Assembly (NCBI GenBank): GCA_035048815.1
Contig: JAUCBN010000014.1
Span: 16,909,501-16,973,500, forward strand
Direction: 5' to 3'
From: Abelmoschus esculentus
Taxonomy: Eukaryota; Streptophyta; Magnoliopsida; Malvales; Malvaceae
Length of the DNA: 64,000 nt
A program made the translations under genes and the position numbers. Below the pieces are notes generated by a model that saw nothing but the letters and a program-made list of their open reading frames with translations, ran no database searches and was not told where the DNA came from. This document shows, piece after piece, positions 36,811 through 49,968 of the stretch. Position 1 is the first letter of the stretch. The number at the start of each line of letters is the position of its first letter.

Positions 36811-37400
36811 TATTGCACAATACAATGATTGAGCGATCAATATCCAATGGTTGAGAGTATATTTTAGAACACATACTATTAAAACCACTGTAGCCGATTC
36901 AAATAATTCAAAATTTTTTACTCGACTCGATCAAATACTCACCCCTAATACCAATACCCAATATTTTGGGCTTATGAAACAATTGCTCTGGGCCACCCTG
37001 CTTAGACCCGTATACAATCTCTTTTCCTCTTATTTGCTGATGGGTCACTTTGGGCTGATATTGGATCCTATAGTCAGTTGGCAGGGGGACGTCACGACTT
37101 AAAATATTTAAAATTTTAAAAAATAAAATAGAATAATTATAAATAATTTTGATTTTCCCCCTTGACCCTGCCAGTCTGGCTTGGGTTATGGTTGCTTACT
37201 CTGTTGGCAATGAGTGGTGATGATTTTGTACACTTTGATGTTTTGATATTGTTACTTATATTTTGAACCCTTTTTATTACATATATAATCCTCTTGAAGT
37301 AACAGAGAAATGTGGATAGTTGTTTTTTACAGGGTGAAAATATTCTATTTAAGGGAGAATTTATCTCCAACTTGTCCAGAAACTGATCTGGAGTTCAGAT

Positions 37401-39359
37401 GTCACAGATCCTATAACTGGAATCGAATCCGATAAAATCCCTCACTAGAGGATCATTCTCCTAACACAAAATCTTACTCTGTACCCATAAAACCAATTTC
37501 ACTTTCACCACATGGATCGCTGTTTTTATTAGCAGAAAAGGGTAAATATGATCGACACTAAAACACAAAGATATGAGAAAGTGATGCAAACAAGAGATGG
37601 ATGAATAGAAAGCAGGGAACAACCAGAATTGGAGCATTGGCAACTGGTAAAGAGATTGCAGTAATGATCCACAACTTCCCCCTAGCAGTAGCAGATCAAT
37701 TTGTTATTCCAAAAGTTTAGTATCACCAATTCACCATGGCATGGAAATCTAGGGAAAAGGCATATGCAATAAAAGAGAATTCATACAATTGTATTTACAG
37801 ACAAAGTTGCATAGGAATTGAAGCAGTATAAAAGGTTTTGATGCTGGCTCACCCTAGTTTAACAGACAATGATATCCAAAGCAACTCAAAAAGAGCTCAT
37901 GTTCAAGAATATATTATTAAATCAAACCCTAAACAGTAACTGAATACTGTTGCCAGAATTGATCAACAAGCAAAACTACAAATAAAGAATCTGGTGAATT
38001 CTAGGCAAAACGGTAGCAATCTCAAAGAAATAACAACAAATTAAGATTCCTATTGCCCGGACAATTTGAACAACCAGAGAGTTGTAGGAACACAAAAAGT
38101 ACTTCATAATAATAATAAAAAAAACTAACACAAGCCATTCGAGTAAGCATTTCTAGACTACCATTTAGATTAATACATATGCAAGTTTACAATTTTTATC
38201 ATGCCATAGAAAGATCAATTTTTTGAAAATATAGACAACAAGATGAATAACTACCACAAAATACGACTAGATGGGGAATGAAATTACAATCAGCAAATTT
38301 TATTTCAAAATAACCTAAACCTCTTAAACAGTTTAATGGAACATATTCTGGTTCCACGGAATATTGCACCCTACATGGAGCAGAAGACAAGGAAAAAAAG
38401 GCCTTCAAAGTTGGTATGCAGTCATTTGGAAGAATAGACTTCAAAAATAGAGGTTTACCTCTCCGAATGTGGCTATCGATCATCAAAAGCCTCATGTTTC
38501 ATATGCAACTGAGATGACACAGCCATGAACCGTATATGATGCTAATCTCGGAAAACTAAACCTAAACTCCCAAGAAGTGACAGGGCAGGTAAAATGAGTC
38601 AAAGGTATGAAACCAAACTCAGTCATTAAAGCATGGTCTAGGGCATAATGTAACTCAATAGTCAATGCTAACAAACACCAGCTGCTTCTGCTACCCATCC
38701 AAAAGGCCCCAAAAATTAAACCTAGTTTCAGCATATCTTCCTCAAAGGGGCTTAAACGAAGTTCTCAAGCATATAAAGAACCTGCCTATATGATTAACCT
38801 TTTCAAACCTAAGCTACACCTCACATATTCTACGACTCCTTTGCTGCCTACAATATGAAATCCTATGAGGTATTTTCCAATCTGTTAAACAACACAGGTA
38901 AAAGTACACAGATTGTATTAAGATTATTGATGCATATAAGAAAACATGTATAAATAGAAAGGCAGCAAGTTTAATCCTACATAAAGACAAACTGATACGT
39001 GTGCCGTAAGCTTTCATTCATAAACTGAGAGAACTGATATCATAAGGTAAAGAAAAGATCAAACTAAACATGTAAAACAAAGAATACATGAGTTCAGAAA
39101 CCATATGCAGCACAAAAATGACAGAGATAAGTCAGCAAAACACTAACATCAGAAAATCTTATAGCAAATGTATTTTTCGTGCAAAGATGTCACTTGTCAG
39201 CTTATAACAAAGAAATGTTCTATAAGCAAAACCTTTCGGGCAGAGTTATACATTTGAACATCTAAATTGAGATCAAATTCTCAACTAAATTCTCCAAATA
39301 TAAAACCATAGTTCGAATTATAACAGCCTGTGAATTGTGAAACATAAAAGGCATTGCCT
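37401..39359. other. Transcript-like noncoding region downstream of OST3
   Basis: Base composition is less AT-rich than the flanking spacer, and short minus-strand frames occur (38199-38495, 38492-38734, 38814-39017), none with a recognisable domain. It lies directly 3' of the OST3-type gene. It could be a long or spliced 3' UTR or a separate noncoding transcript. I cannot support a protein. Confidence 0.35.
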
Positions 39360-40400
39360 TTAATTCCAACTGGAAGGCCAGAATCCGTGAATCCCATATC
39401 CAGTCTTCCAATTGTCCAAGAAAATCACTTTCTGCACCGCCCAAAAGGAAATGAATAGCGCAAAAATCATCACCACACGCTTAGCTGTCGCGTTCTTAAC
39501 ATAAACAAGCAAATGAGTGACGAAAGCAAGCAACAATCCCACAATTGTATAAAGAAAACCCACCGCGAACCCTTCCGCTCCAAGCTGCATCCCCGATCCT
39601 TGGTAAAAGAAAACCAATTTGTTCGGATCGTTCCTATCCATCACAAACATCGGCATCTTCCTTATTATGTTATGCATTGCACCTGAAACGCTGAAAAAAT
39701 AAACAAAAACGGCGCCTGAAAGCCAAATCTTGGGATCGTGTAAGAACGTTTCCCCTGCAAAGATCTTTTTAGCGACGAACGGAGCAGAGATCAACAAAAG
39801 GGCAACGATCAAACCCACTTGCGTTTTGGAAAGAATGGGAGGACGATGGAGTGGACCCACGGTGAGTTTGGTTCTCGACTCGACGAATTCGGCCATCGAC
39901 TCCGCCATTCGAGAGAAATCGCCCTGGTCCATCTGTTCAGAGTCATCCTTCAACGATTTGGCGTTGGGGCCGACGAGGCGGATGTGGGGGAGGGAGTTGA
40001 CGCCGAAGAGGTGGAAAGAAGATTGGGATTCGCGGAACTCGATGTCGGCGAAGAAGAGTTTGGTGTTGGAGTTGTTATGGTTGGTGATGAAGGAAGAGGC
40101 GACGAGGGCGAACTCACGGCGGAGCTCGAGGAGGTGAAGTTCGGACTTATCGTGAAGTTGGGTGGCGTCGAAGAAGATGAGGATGGAGTAGGGGCGAGGA
40201 GTTTTGGCGTAAGTGAGGAATTTGGCGATGGTTCTATCGTCTAAGTGGATAACTCCCGATTTGGAATCGGACTGAAGGGCATGGAGATCGGCTACGAGTT
40301 CGGATTCCGATTCCGATACGGCGGTGGGAATTGAGAAGAATAGTGAAACGATGATAAGGGAAATCAATAAGAGAAAACTAGAACTGGAAGAGATCGCCAT
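39360..40400 (-). CDS. OST3B: Oligosaccharyltransferase subunit OST3/OST6 family
   Basis: Intronless frame of 346 residues. I start at ATG 40400 (AGCAATGGCG context, directly before the signal peptide) rather than at the upstream ATG 40463. Residues ~1-30 are a hydrophobic signal peptide. The lumenal thioredoxin-like domain follows (around PYSILIFFDATQLHDKSELHLLELRREF); its usual CxxC is absent, as is typical for plant members. Four C-terminal membrane segments follow, around VGLIVALLLISAP, WLSGAVFVYFFSVSG, FLYTIVGLLLAFVTHLLVYV and VVMIFALFISFWAVQKV. The family is an accessory part of the ER oligosaccharyltransferase complex for N-glycosylation. The conserved segment GAMHNIIRKMPMFVMDRNDP is present. 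It is divergent to the XTH pseudogene 280 bases away. Confidence 0.93.
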   Translation of the reverse strand: MAISSSSSFLLLISLIIVSLFFSIPTAVSESESELVADLHALQSDSKSGVIHLDDRTIAKFLTYAKTPRPYSILIFFDATQLHDKSELHLLELRREFALVASSFITNHNNSNTKLFFADIEFRESQSSFHLFGVNSLPHIRLVGPNAKSLKDDSEQMDQGDFSRMAESMAEFVESRTKLTVGPLHRPPILSKTQVGLIVALLLISAPFVAKKIFAGETFLHDPKIWLSGAVFVYFFSVSGAMHNIIRKMPMFVMDRNDPNKLVFFYQGSGMQLGAEGFAVGFLYTIVGLLLAFVTHLLVYVKNATAKRVVMIFALFISFWAVQKVIFLDNWKTGYGIHGFWPSSWN

Positions 40401-40680
40401 TGCTTTGCTCTGGGATTGGGAGATTTGGCGACAGAGAGTGTGAGTTTTGTGTAGTTTTAACATTTCAGACCGAACAAAAAGACGTTGACTAGTTGACTTC
40501 CTTGACCTTCAACGACATCGTTTGGTATGCTGTTGAAATTGTTTTTGCCGATATTGAATTGAAAATTTGTTAGAGTGAAGCCCAATCCAATTGTAGTATA
40601 TTCGAATCTTAAACGGGTCCATTTAGCCAGTATTTGGATTTTACTACTAACCCAATATTTCACTTTCAGTCCATCCATAA

Positions 40681-41580
40681 TGCAAGTTGTAATATCTGCG
40701 TTTCATTCTTCATTCGAAGCAACAGATTCACAAACTTCTTTTCAAGATAATTTCAGTATAATGTGGTCAGAAGATGGCAACACCTGGTACCTCTCCTTGG
40801 ACAAAGAAACTGGTAATACAATTCCATTGCCTTAAAACACTTCTTTCAGGTTCTAAAACTTGCTTCTATTCAAACCCAGGGATTTTAGTCTGTTTATATA
40901 ATCTGATTGTATAGGTTGCGGGTTTCAGACCAAGCAGAGATACAGGTTCGGGTGGTTTAGCATGAAGCTGAAGTTGGTCGGAGGTGACTCCGCCGGTGTA
41001 GTAACAGCTTACTATGTCTGTTTTTCTTTTCTGAACATTTTTACCTAAATTAACACGAGATTGTGCTTTTGTTTTGTGTTCCATTGATTTAGTTGAAGGG
41101 TGTTGCAGTTGCAGATGTGTTCCGAGAATGGGGAAGGGACAGAAAGAGATGAGCTGGATTTTGAGTTCTTGGGGAATCGAACTGGACAGATGTTTAATCC
41201 AGACAAACGTTTACAAAAATGGGGTGGGGAGCCGTGAAATGAGACACATGCTTTGGTTCGACCCTACGGAAGATTACCATTCATACTCCGTCCTATGGAA
41301 CAACCACCAGATTGTGGAAGTCCAGGATCATATCTTATGCTGATATATCCAAAATCTTAATTTGATTTGGAGTACTGAATTATTGGAAAACAGGTTTTTT
41401 GTGTATAGAGTTCCCATCAGAGTGTTAAAAAACAATGACGATGATAAAAACGATTTCTTTCCCAACGAGAAGATGGATTATGCTTGGGTGCAGAGAAACC
41501 TTGTGCTTTATGATAACTGCAAGGATTATGAACGATTTCCGAAGTTGCCCGGAGAATGTTCATTGAATCCTTGGGACTAG
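40681..41580 (+). pseudogene. Xyloglucan endotransglucosylase/hydrolase (XTH) pseudogene
   Basis: Clear GH16 XTH pieces: exon 1 ends in GNTWYLSLDKETG; exon 2 (from ~40916) has CGFQTKQRYRFGWFSMKLKL and GGDSAGVVTAYY; exon 3 (from ~41116) has the catalytic motif DELDFEFLGNRTGQ, then LIQTNVYKNGVGSREMRHM; a last piece has FFVYRVPIRVLKNN and ends at WVQRNLVLYD...CSLNPWD. Damage: the frame shifts between GNRTGQ and LIQTNV (about 41191), the junction after NNHQIV has no proper donor, and about 75-80 residues are missing between FFPNEK and MDYAWVQ (near 41471), the part that normally carries the ADDWATRGG segment. A proper signal peptide is also not seen. It cannot make a working enzyme. Confidence 0.88.
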
Positions 41581-41779
41581 CTAGGATCTGCCACCAAGTA
41601 GAGAAGATTTTGCATTTTTTATGGGATATTTGTATAATCTATGGAACCATAATATATAATTTTTATTTACTTGAAACCATAATATAAGATGGATAAAGAT
41701 AAGACATACTTTATTTATAGGGCCAGATACAACAATCATTCATTAGCTTAAGATCCAGAAACACATAATCATAGAGAGC

Positions 41780-42490
<711 letters not shown>

Positions 42491-42550
42491 TCAACGAGAA
42501 AATCTAATTACTATCTTCAGGGGTGAGAAATGAAGGGGTTGGATGGATTA

Positions 42551-42557
42551 ATTTATA
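42551..42557 (-). promoter_or_regulatory. TATA box of the polyubiquitin gene
   Basis: TATAAAT on the minus strand, about 80 nt upstream of the ATG at 42469. Confidence 0.65.
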
Positions 42558-43774
42558 GGGAAACTCCTGACATATCCAGCCAATAATAATTTGACACGTA
42601 AGATATATGAGATAAGGACGTCCAATCGGCTTAGGATTAGGAATTGGGTAAACACAATTAACAAGTCAAGCAACGGGAGACTCTGTGCCGTTAGTCTTTC
42701 CATTTTAACGGCGTTATTTGACGGGTAACCATCCGTTGAAAATAAATTATGGCCACTAGTTGTCAACTTGTCAATCGTCATTGCCGTCCGTCGTCGCCCA
42801 CTTGACTCTATTTTTTTTAATCCTAATCCTCGTTTTGTTTACATTAATTCACTTAAAAAATATATTTTAATATATATTTTTATTTTATAATATCATTGTT
42901 TTCACTTAAAAGTTAAATTAATATTTTAATTATATAATTCATATAAAAAATAAATATTAACCAAACTCGAGACCTAGAAATTAGAACCTCGAATTTTCTA
43001 TAGTCCTGTCGTTGTTAGGAGTCAGGCATCTGTATTAATTGAGGGTCCACTGTTTTTTTCAATTAATTCAATTCTCTAGAATGTAGTTTTTAATTTTTAA
43101 TAGGGTTAATTGCCGAAATAATAATTTTGTTTTATCATTGATTTAAAAAAATATATATTAAAAATTTTATTTATATTTCATCTATAAACTTTTGATTATT
43201 AAGATATTTGTTGTCATTAAAAATTTACTAACTCCTGATGAAATAATAAAATAAAAAGTTATAAATCACTTTTAAGTTAGGATTATTATTTTTTTTACCT
43301 ATAAAAAATTTAATGTAATGATAAAATATATTATTCTTTTAATTAAAAAATTAAATTAAATTTTAAAATAATATTATTGAAAAGGTGAGCCATAGATCTT
43401 TAACATTGTCCCTGTGACGTCGTTTCACCAGAGGTAACAACTAAAATTGCTTTGGTTATATTTTGTGTGCGCTCGCAGCATGTAGTTGATGTTCCCCATT
43501 GGCCAATGGCCATTGCTTTGGTAATATTTTGCGGAGTTGCTGCTTTCTGGGACATTCAACAGTGCACACTTCTGGTGCTCCTTAGGTACTACTCACTAGC
43601 ACTGCCGGCAGCCGCCACTCCTCTCGTGTGCACGGGTTATGTTCCAGGCTTTCATGGCTGGCTGTGACACTTGGACCTAACTATTCCACTTGTAAACCTT
43701 ACTCAAAACATACTTTTATTTGCTGCTGCTGATAGTGGCTGAAAGTTTAGAAGTCTAAACAAGGTATTTAGGAA

Positions 43775-44240
43775 CAACTTCAGCCATACTATTTCTCAGC
43801 AAATTCATTTGTAACCCAGAAAAGATTATATTCTCAACTGAAAATTTTCAACCATGTATCAGTCATGTCTGATGGAGCTTTCTGGACTGTCAAATTTGCA
43901 GTCTTTGATTGCTCATGGTCATAGTATATACATATTGCCTATCATTCTGTTTTATTTAATTGCTGCCGCATGATGCATTTGCCCTTTTTCTCAATTTCAC
44001 TAACATGGATTCACAAAGCACCATGATTACTTGAACTAGAAAGGAAACCAGGCATTACTTTCAGTACAAGGAATGATTCAATCTTTTCCATTTCGACTGA
44101 ACCATAAGTGAGACTGCTTTGCCTTGACAGCTGTGGAGTGGGAACCAGTCTACCAGCCTTAGGAAAGGAAGATTCCCCCTTGGTTGGTCTAAAGAAGGTA
44201 AGAAACTTGGAGTGTGCATGTTCATATGCAAATATAGACT
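43775..44240. repeat. Diverged direct repeat, copy 1
   Basis: It shares with copy 2 (45035-45500) the blocks TTTGTAACCCAGAAAAG, TTTGCAGTCTTTG, TTGCTCATGGTCATAGTA, GATTACTTGAAC, AGAAAGGAAACCAGGCATTA and AGGTAAGAAACTTGG in the same order, with small indels. I estimate 75-85% identity by eye. Confidence 0.75.
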
Positions 44241-45034
44241 AAATACTTTAGTGCCTGTATATCCCAGGATCAAGTATAAATAATACTGTACATGGTTTTA
44301 TCCAAGATTGAAGCATGAATCCGAATTTTCTAGGCTGTCTTGAATTCCATAAGAGACTTTCATTTGTCTATGACTACAATGTTTTTGAGTTTCGGCTTTC
44401 TGAAATGGCATCATGAAGCCTGTTTTAATCCTATATGTGAGAAGTTTATCAGTGACTTTGTTGTGTTCTGTTTCATAATACATTAACTTTCCTTATGCTG
44501 CCTCCCAGATGATTCATGCAGACAAAATGGACTGTTTCTGTTTTAATGAATATAATCAAATGCTTTTCTTTTTTTACAGAGTGAATGGGATTAGGTAAAC
44601 GGGATCTATTTGAGGTACAACACTACAAATAAGCTTTGAAAGACTGGTAAGTGATTCCTAATCAAGTGAAGAAGTGGCCTAGACTGGATGCATTATTCAA
44701 ACACTTGCTCAGCCTAAAAGACCAGTGGAAAAGGATCAATATGCTAAGGGACATCTCAATCTTTGTGGCTTTGTTTTCATTTAGCAAAGCAAACTTGCAG
44801 TCTTAGGCACCCCTAGGCCCTAGCCTATGTTATCTCAGAGGTGTGTGAGTGTTGGATACGAGTTTATGTCGAACACAAGTATGGTAACATTTTTCTAAGC
44901 TTTTTCCATGTATATAGAGGATTCTTAGAGATTCTTTTCTCATATTTATGTGGCGGATATGAATGTTGTACAGATACTTTTTGAAAAAGTAAAACTGGGA
45001 GCAACATAGGCATTCACTGCCACCTCTCTCCGTC

Positions 45035-45500
45035 CGGAGTAACAATTTCAGCTATACGGTTTTCTCGGCAAAATCATTTGTAACCCAGAAAAGCTTGTAT
45101 TCTTGGATCTGGTGTGGCTTTAGCGAACTAAAATATTTCAACAATGTATCATGTCTGATGCTGCTTTTCTGGACTGACAGATTTGCAGTCTTTGCTTGCT
45201 CATGGTCATAGTAGATTCTATCCATATGTATTGCTCTTTTGCTCCATTTTCAGGACATGGTTTCACAAAGTGACATGATTACTTGAACCAGAAAGGAAAC
45301 CAGGCATTAATGCATCATCCATGAGGAATGATTAAATCTTTTCCACCTCAGCTGAACCATATGTGAGCTATATGGGAACCAGCCTACGAGACTTTGGAAA
45401 AGAACCGCCACATAGGTAGCCCCTTCTATATTCTCCAAACCCCAAAGTTTGGTCCAAAAAAGGTAAGAAACTTGGCGTGCGCATGCTGATATAATGCAAA
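45035..45500. repeat. Diverged direct repeat, copy 2
   Basis: Second copy of the segment at 43775-44240, same orientation, about 1.26 kb downstream. It has an extra insertion (near 45105-45125) and has lost part of the middle. Confidence 0.75.
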
Positions 45501-45908
45501 TATACAACTACATAGCTCAGTCACGCGAAAGCCACAAAGAACAACAAGCACTTGCAAGTTGGATTGTCAGAAAAAGTAGGGGGAACAAAGGTAATCTTCT
45601 GATCTTCAATGTCAACTATTTCAACTTTTGAAGATAAACAAGATATGCATAGCACATACATATTAAAGTAATTTAAAAGAGAAGATTCCTTCTCTTTGTC
45701 TTAGTGGAGCAAGTCATATTCTTCATCTCCAAAATTCCTTTTAAGAACCCTTCTGAATGGAAAGTTGATTAGCATTTCTCATCCCATGACCCAATTTGTT
45801 TCTTCTTTTGAACTTTCTTTCTGTTCTTCACTACCTGGTGATCCCCATGTGTATGTTGTACTGCAACATATTTTAATCAGCATTATGTTGGTGATTCATT
45901 TTTTCCAG

Positions 45909-47142
45909 CTAGTGATCTAAACCACTGTCATCTCCATTTTTGCTCATTGACAAGGTGAAGTATATCAGTAAAATCGACCCTATGCTCGACCTGTCAAAGA
46001 ACGAAAATTGTTTATGTATTTGCAGGTGAAATGCCAAGGATAGCTTTGGAATCTTACAATGTGGCGAATAACATGAGTATCCTCTTGGGATCAAGCTTCC
46101 ATGGCAGAGGAGGCCGTCTGAAACTATTTCTCCTAGGATTAAATCTGCTTTCGGTTGCTGCAGAGATACTGCCGGTTGTAATAGTGATCTGATGATGAAC
46201 TTGTTGGTTGGTGGCAGGATCGGTGGTCCCGGCAACCACCACTGTGGGCTTTTCAGGCATAGAAGACCCTACCACAGTAGTTGAATTACCAATAATTCAA
46301 ATCTTACAAATAAAATCAATGTAAAATAACATGCATCTTGCCCTGAAATTTCAGACAACCAGTGCAAAAAAGACTGCATCCAAGACAAGTGCATCAACAA
46401 AAAGGACAATCACCCTCAAGAATCTGTACTTTGCACCAAGATAATTAAACACTCGGAGGCACATGGTAAATTTAAATCAAACAGTTGGAATTTTTCCTGG
46501 AATTTTCTTCAGTGGAAACTTGAAAAGAAAGACAGCAAACGGAGAATTGACAATGGAATTGTGAAGAGAAAGTTTGTACCTTTGGGCGAAGAAGAGGAAA
46601 CAAAAGAATCTCTATCAATAGTCTTCTTGTTATCTCCTGCAGACCCTTTACGTGAAAGGCTTCTCTGCAACTTTTTCTAATCAAACAAACAAGAAAAATA
46701 AATGATATTTTTGATAATGTTGAAACCATCAAACATGAATGAAACTGTTTTTTTAGATATAAACACGAGTCAACAAAAAACAAAGCATGTTTAGAATTAT
46801 ACCAGAAACAGAAAAGAAACTTACTGTGATTCTTGGATTTGGATTCATTTCTTTATTGAATACTCCATGAGAGAAACTTTCCATGTCGATGACAAAGCTG
46901 TCGGATTTATCTGTAGTTGTGTATTGGAATCCATTCGTATGATCCAAAATTGAAATCTTTGGAGTGGATATCTTCTCTTCTGACACACGATCCTCGTAGG
47001 ATGATGCTAAATCCTATGAAGAATCCGGCCAGACACAGTCAGATGAAAACAGAAACAAGAACCAATTAAACAGTTAATTATAAAGGGAAAACCCCAGAAA
47101 TATTATACTTACCATCTTTGGATTTCCCTTCATGTCCATCAT
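45909..47142 (-). CDS. Uncharacterised plant protein with C-terminal membrane anchor
   Basis: Five exons: 47142-47113, 47013-46825, 46676-46580, 46268-46058 and 45990-45909. They sum to 609 nt, 202 residues, with every junction in frame. Visible parts: a short N-terminal MMDMKGNPKM; an acidic Ser/Thr-rich region; a basic KKLQRSLSRKGS block, which looks like a phosphorylation-type site; the conserved VHHQITITTGSISA; a basic RRNSFRRPPLPWKLDPKRI; and a C-terminal hydrophobic helix (LMLFATLSSIGSILLIYFTL) with a short tail SMSKNGDDSGLDH. I have seen similar uncharacterised plant proteins ending in a membrane helix plus SMSK, but there is no known function I can name. The topology suggests a tail-anchored protein with its bulk in the cytosol. 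Confidence 0.85.
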
Positions 47143-49968
47143 TTTCTCGAGAAAGTGAGGGAAAGATTGGCAGGAAAAAACAACAATAAAGGGTGTTCAG
47201 AAGGAAGAGGAAATGGGATTACGAGTCTATACAGAGTCAGCAACTGCGTATCGAGTGGGGTAGACTCAATCAAACCACTTGATTACAACAAAGATAATTT
47301 CCAACACGAAACCAACTATTCTTAAAATCAAAGAAATGACATGATTTACAAACAAGACTTTTGAAAGAAACTAAAAACACCATTTGAAACGAAGGGAGAA
47401 CAGTTGCAGAAGAAATACAACTCTTTAGAAAAAAATACTGACGGAATGAACGGACTTTATAGCAACGTAGGATAGTTCCTTGAAGTTGGAAATACAATCA
47501 TATTCTTTAGAAAAAAGTAATTGGATATGAATGTAATTTTTCGTAATTATTGTACGTAACTGAAATAATCTTAAAATAAAAAATAAAAAATAAAATGAAA
47601 TAAAAAAATCAAAGTGGATTCAAATTAAGGTTGACTTTTAAAAATATATTAACAAAAATAAACAAATCAGAGACATAATCACCCTAATTAGAAGGGGATG
47701 AGCTTGTGCAAATGGTTGACTTAAAATTAATTGATAATAAGCGAGCAAAGTTGACATATATAAAACAATAAGCTCGTAATATTTTAAATGAAATAAAATA
47801 TTTTTTATTTAAATAAATTAATTAATAAATTAGATACGATAATTATAAAATATGCGTGTAAAATAATACAATAAGGGCTAAACTATGGTTGGAATACTGT
47901 CTCAGTTGTCGTGGATGCAATGTTTCAGGCGATGGCTGCTGTGAGCTCATGTACTTGGCACTATCCAATTATTTAATTTTTATCTTAAATTACGACTTGT
48001 TTATAAATTAATAAAGATTTTATGAACAAATATTTTTTTCTTTATTTTTTAAATGTATATTTTTAGCCATCAATTTTTAAAATCGATCATTATAGTCACT
48101 AAACATAAGTGACCATTCTAATATTTTTTTTCTTTTTATTGATTACTTAATTCATGTAGAATATTATAGACACTCAACTATAAAGGCGATTCTAACTCTA
48201 ATTGTGCTTAAAGAAATATTGTGAACCAATTGATAATTAATATTTCTTATTTCAAATTTAAATTTTTAATTATTCCCTTATAAAGCAGGTATTAAATGTG
48301 CAGTTCGTTCATAGGAATGAGAGTACTTTAAAGTGAATAGCTTGGGTTTCAATTTTATAGGTTAAAAAATGGACAATTTTTCATGTAAAGTTTGTGAAAT
48401 TTGCCTCTTTCTTTCTCGACCAGAGTAATAATACGATGTCAACTTTTCTTTTATAGTTTGGGAGCATAGATGAATCTAGAAATCTCTTTTTGGGACCAAA
48501 ATTTAAGTTTTTCCATCCATTTCCTATCCTAGGCAGAAACTTATGCATTTTTAGAGTGAAAAGCTGTAGGAACTTAGCCGTTTCTTTGATGTCAATAATC
48601 AAAAGTTTCAGCAACGTTATGACATAACTTTACCCAGCAACAACCAGCTTAAGACTACTTAGAGTGTTAAATGCTACAATGTAATAATATAAAGTAGTAA
48701 GATATGGAAGCTTTGAACTTAGGGTTAAGCCCTTTTGTCACACGTAATGAAAGCTGCACGTTTGATACGAAGGCTCAACAAAGGCTAGGGACCCACCATT
48801 AACTTATTTACGCATATATTTTAATTATAAATTCTAAATTTTAAGAGTTAAACTTAAATTCTAAATTTTTATATATAAACTCATAAATTTTACACTTTAA
48901 AATCATTTGTAAAAATTAAAAGTTTTCATCGTCAATGTATTAGATATAATTTCATATATATTTCATAAATAATTAATTGGTCTACTAACATAAGACACTA
49001 AATATCTTAAATAAAATAAAAATTTAAATTTTAACTTTATAAATAAATTAAGTTAAGAATAAAGAGGGATATAGACATTAGGGGAGGTTCTTCTCCTCCT
49101 CCTCCCATTTTTTTTAACTTTTAATACATACAATTTTTTAAAATATCGATTAATTTTAAAAAATTTCTCTCTTAAAATTTATATTTTACCGTTGTTTTAT
49201 AATATATACATATATATTATATATTTATTTTGTTAATATTCGAAACGTTTACTCTTACATTTTTGGTCCCCTCTCTTGCGATCAATCATGGATAGGGGAT
49301 GAAGAAAAGCAAAGAAAACAAAAGTCACCGTTGAAATGTTAAAAAGGAGAGGGTTAGGTTAGATTGCAACCAGAGATTTTTTTTTCTTTCTTTCTTTCTA
49401 TTTTTATATCATAAGTTCAGTGAATCTCCCATCATTATAAATGTATTTTATTATAATATTTATAACTAAATAGTAATAACGTTCAATGTCAGGGTCAGGA
49501 ACTCCAACCAACACATTGGAATCTATTACGACTCCATGGCTTGCTCTGTTTCCTACAGAGATGAAGGAATCAGATCAGCTCCGTTGATGGATCCGGCTCT
49601 GTACTTCACTTGACAGAAATTTAGCAGTAGTAATTAGCTTTTCCCGAGAGATATGTATGTGACAACGCAGCAATGAAAATGAAAGTTCCAATTGGCAACA
49701 AAGGCTACCAGTGCAGACAGTAGCCAAGATACTATTGTTCGAATATCCAAACCCATTCATTATGAACCATTCAAATTCAATCATTTTACACTTATTCAGA
49801 TATTTTTTAGCAGATATTTTGATGAAGCAACAATGGCCAATGCAACATTTCAGATATTTTCATCTCTCTCTGGAAAAAAAAGCTTAAATACCCTAAGTTG
49901 GGAGTCATCAGTTCACTACAAACCATATCCCCTTCATCTACTACCACATAAATATACCAGAAAGATCG
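47143..49968. other. Intergenic, AT-rich
   Basis: No supported gene. The stretch at 47150-47500 is probably the leader and promoter of the minus-strand gene. A minus-strand open frame at 48381-48614 has no family signature. A CT-rich run is at 49380-49400. The last ~450 bases are the THI1 promoter and leader. I did not find a recognisable TPP riboswitch (in plants that element belongs to THIC, not THI1). Confidence 0.45.

Larger units (their letters stand above)
33051..37400. other. AT-rich intergenic region
   Basis: No supported gene. Contents: a perfect 50-bp tandem duplication (33481-33580), an (AT)n run near 34201-34226, a region of balanced composition at 34600-35050 with a minus-strand open frame of 110 codons (34660-34992) that matches no family I know, and a tRNA-like relic near 36755-36810. 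The rest is AT-rich. Confidence 0.5.
42558..45908. other. Intergenic with a duplicated noncoding segment
   Basis: AT-rich from 42830 to 43430. At 43452-43667 there is a plus-strand open stretch (HVVDVPHWPMAIALVIF...) with hydrophobic character; I cannot assign it. Two diverged direct copies of one ~450-bp segment lie at about 43775-44240 and 45035-45500. Between them, near 44840-44970, is a relic of the GATACGAGT-type dispersed repeat. No intact gene is supported. Confidence 0.5.

Noticed and set aside
39819..40244. Plus-strand open frame of 141 codons over the OST3 gene
   Set aside because: It lies antisense to a well-supported gene and its Gly/Glu/Val-rich content mirrors the codon bias of that gene.
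49400..49968. A TPP riboswitch upstream of the thiazole synthase gene
   Set aside because: No CUGAGA/ACCYGA-type core pair was seen, and in plants the TPP riboswitch is in the THIC 3' UTR.
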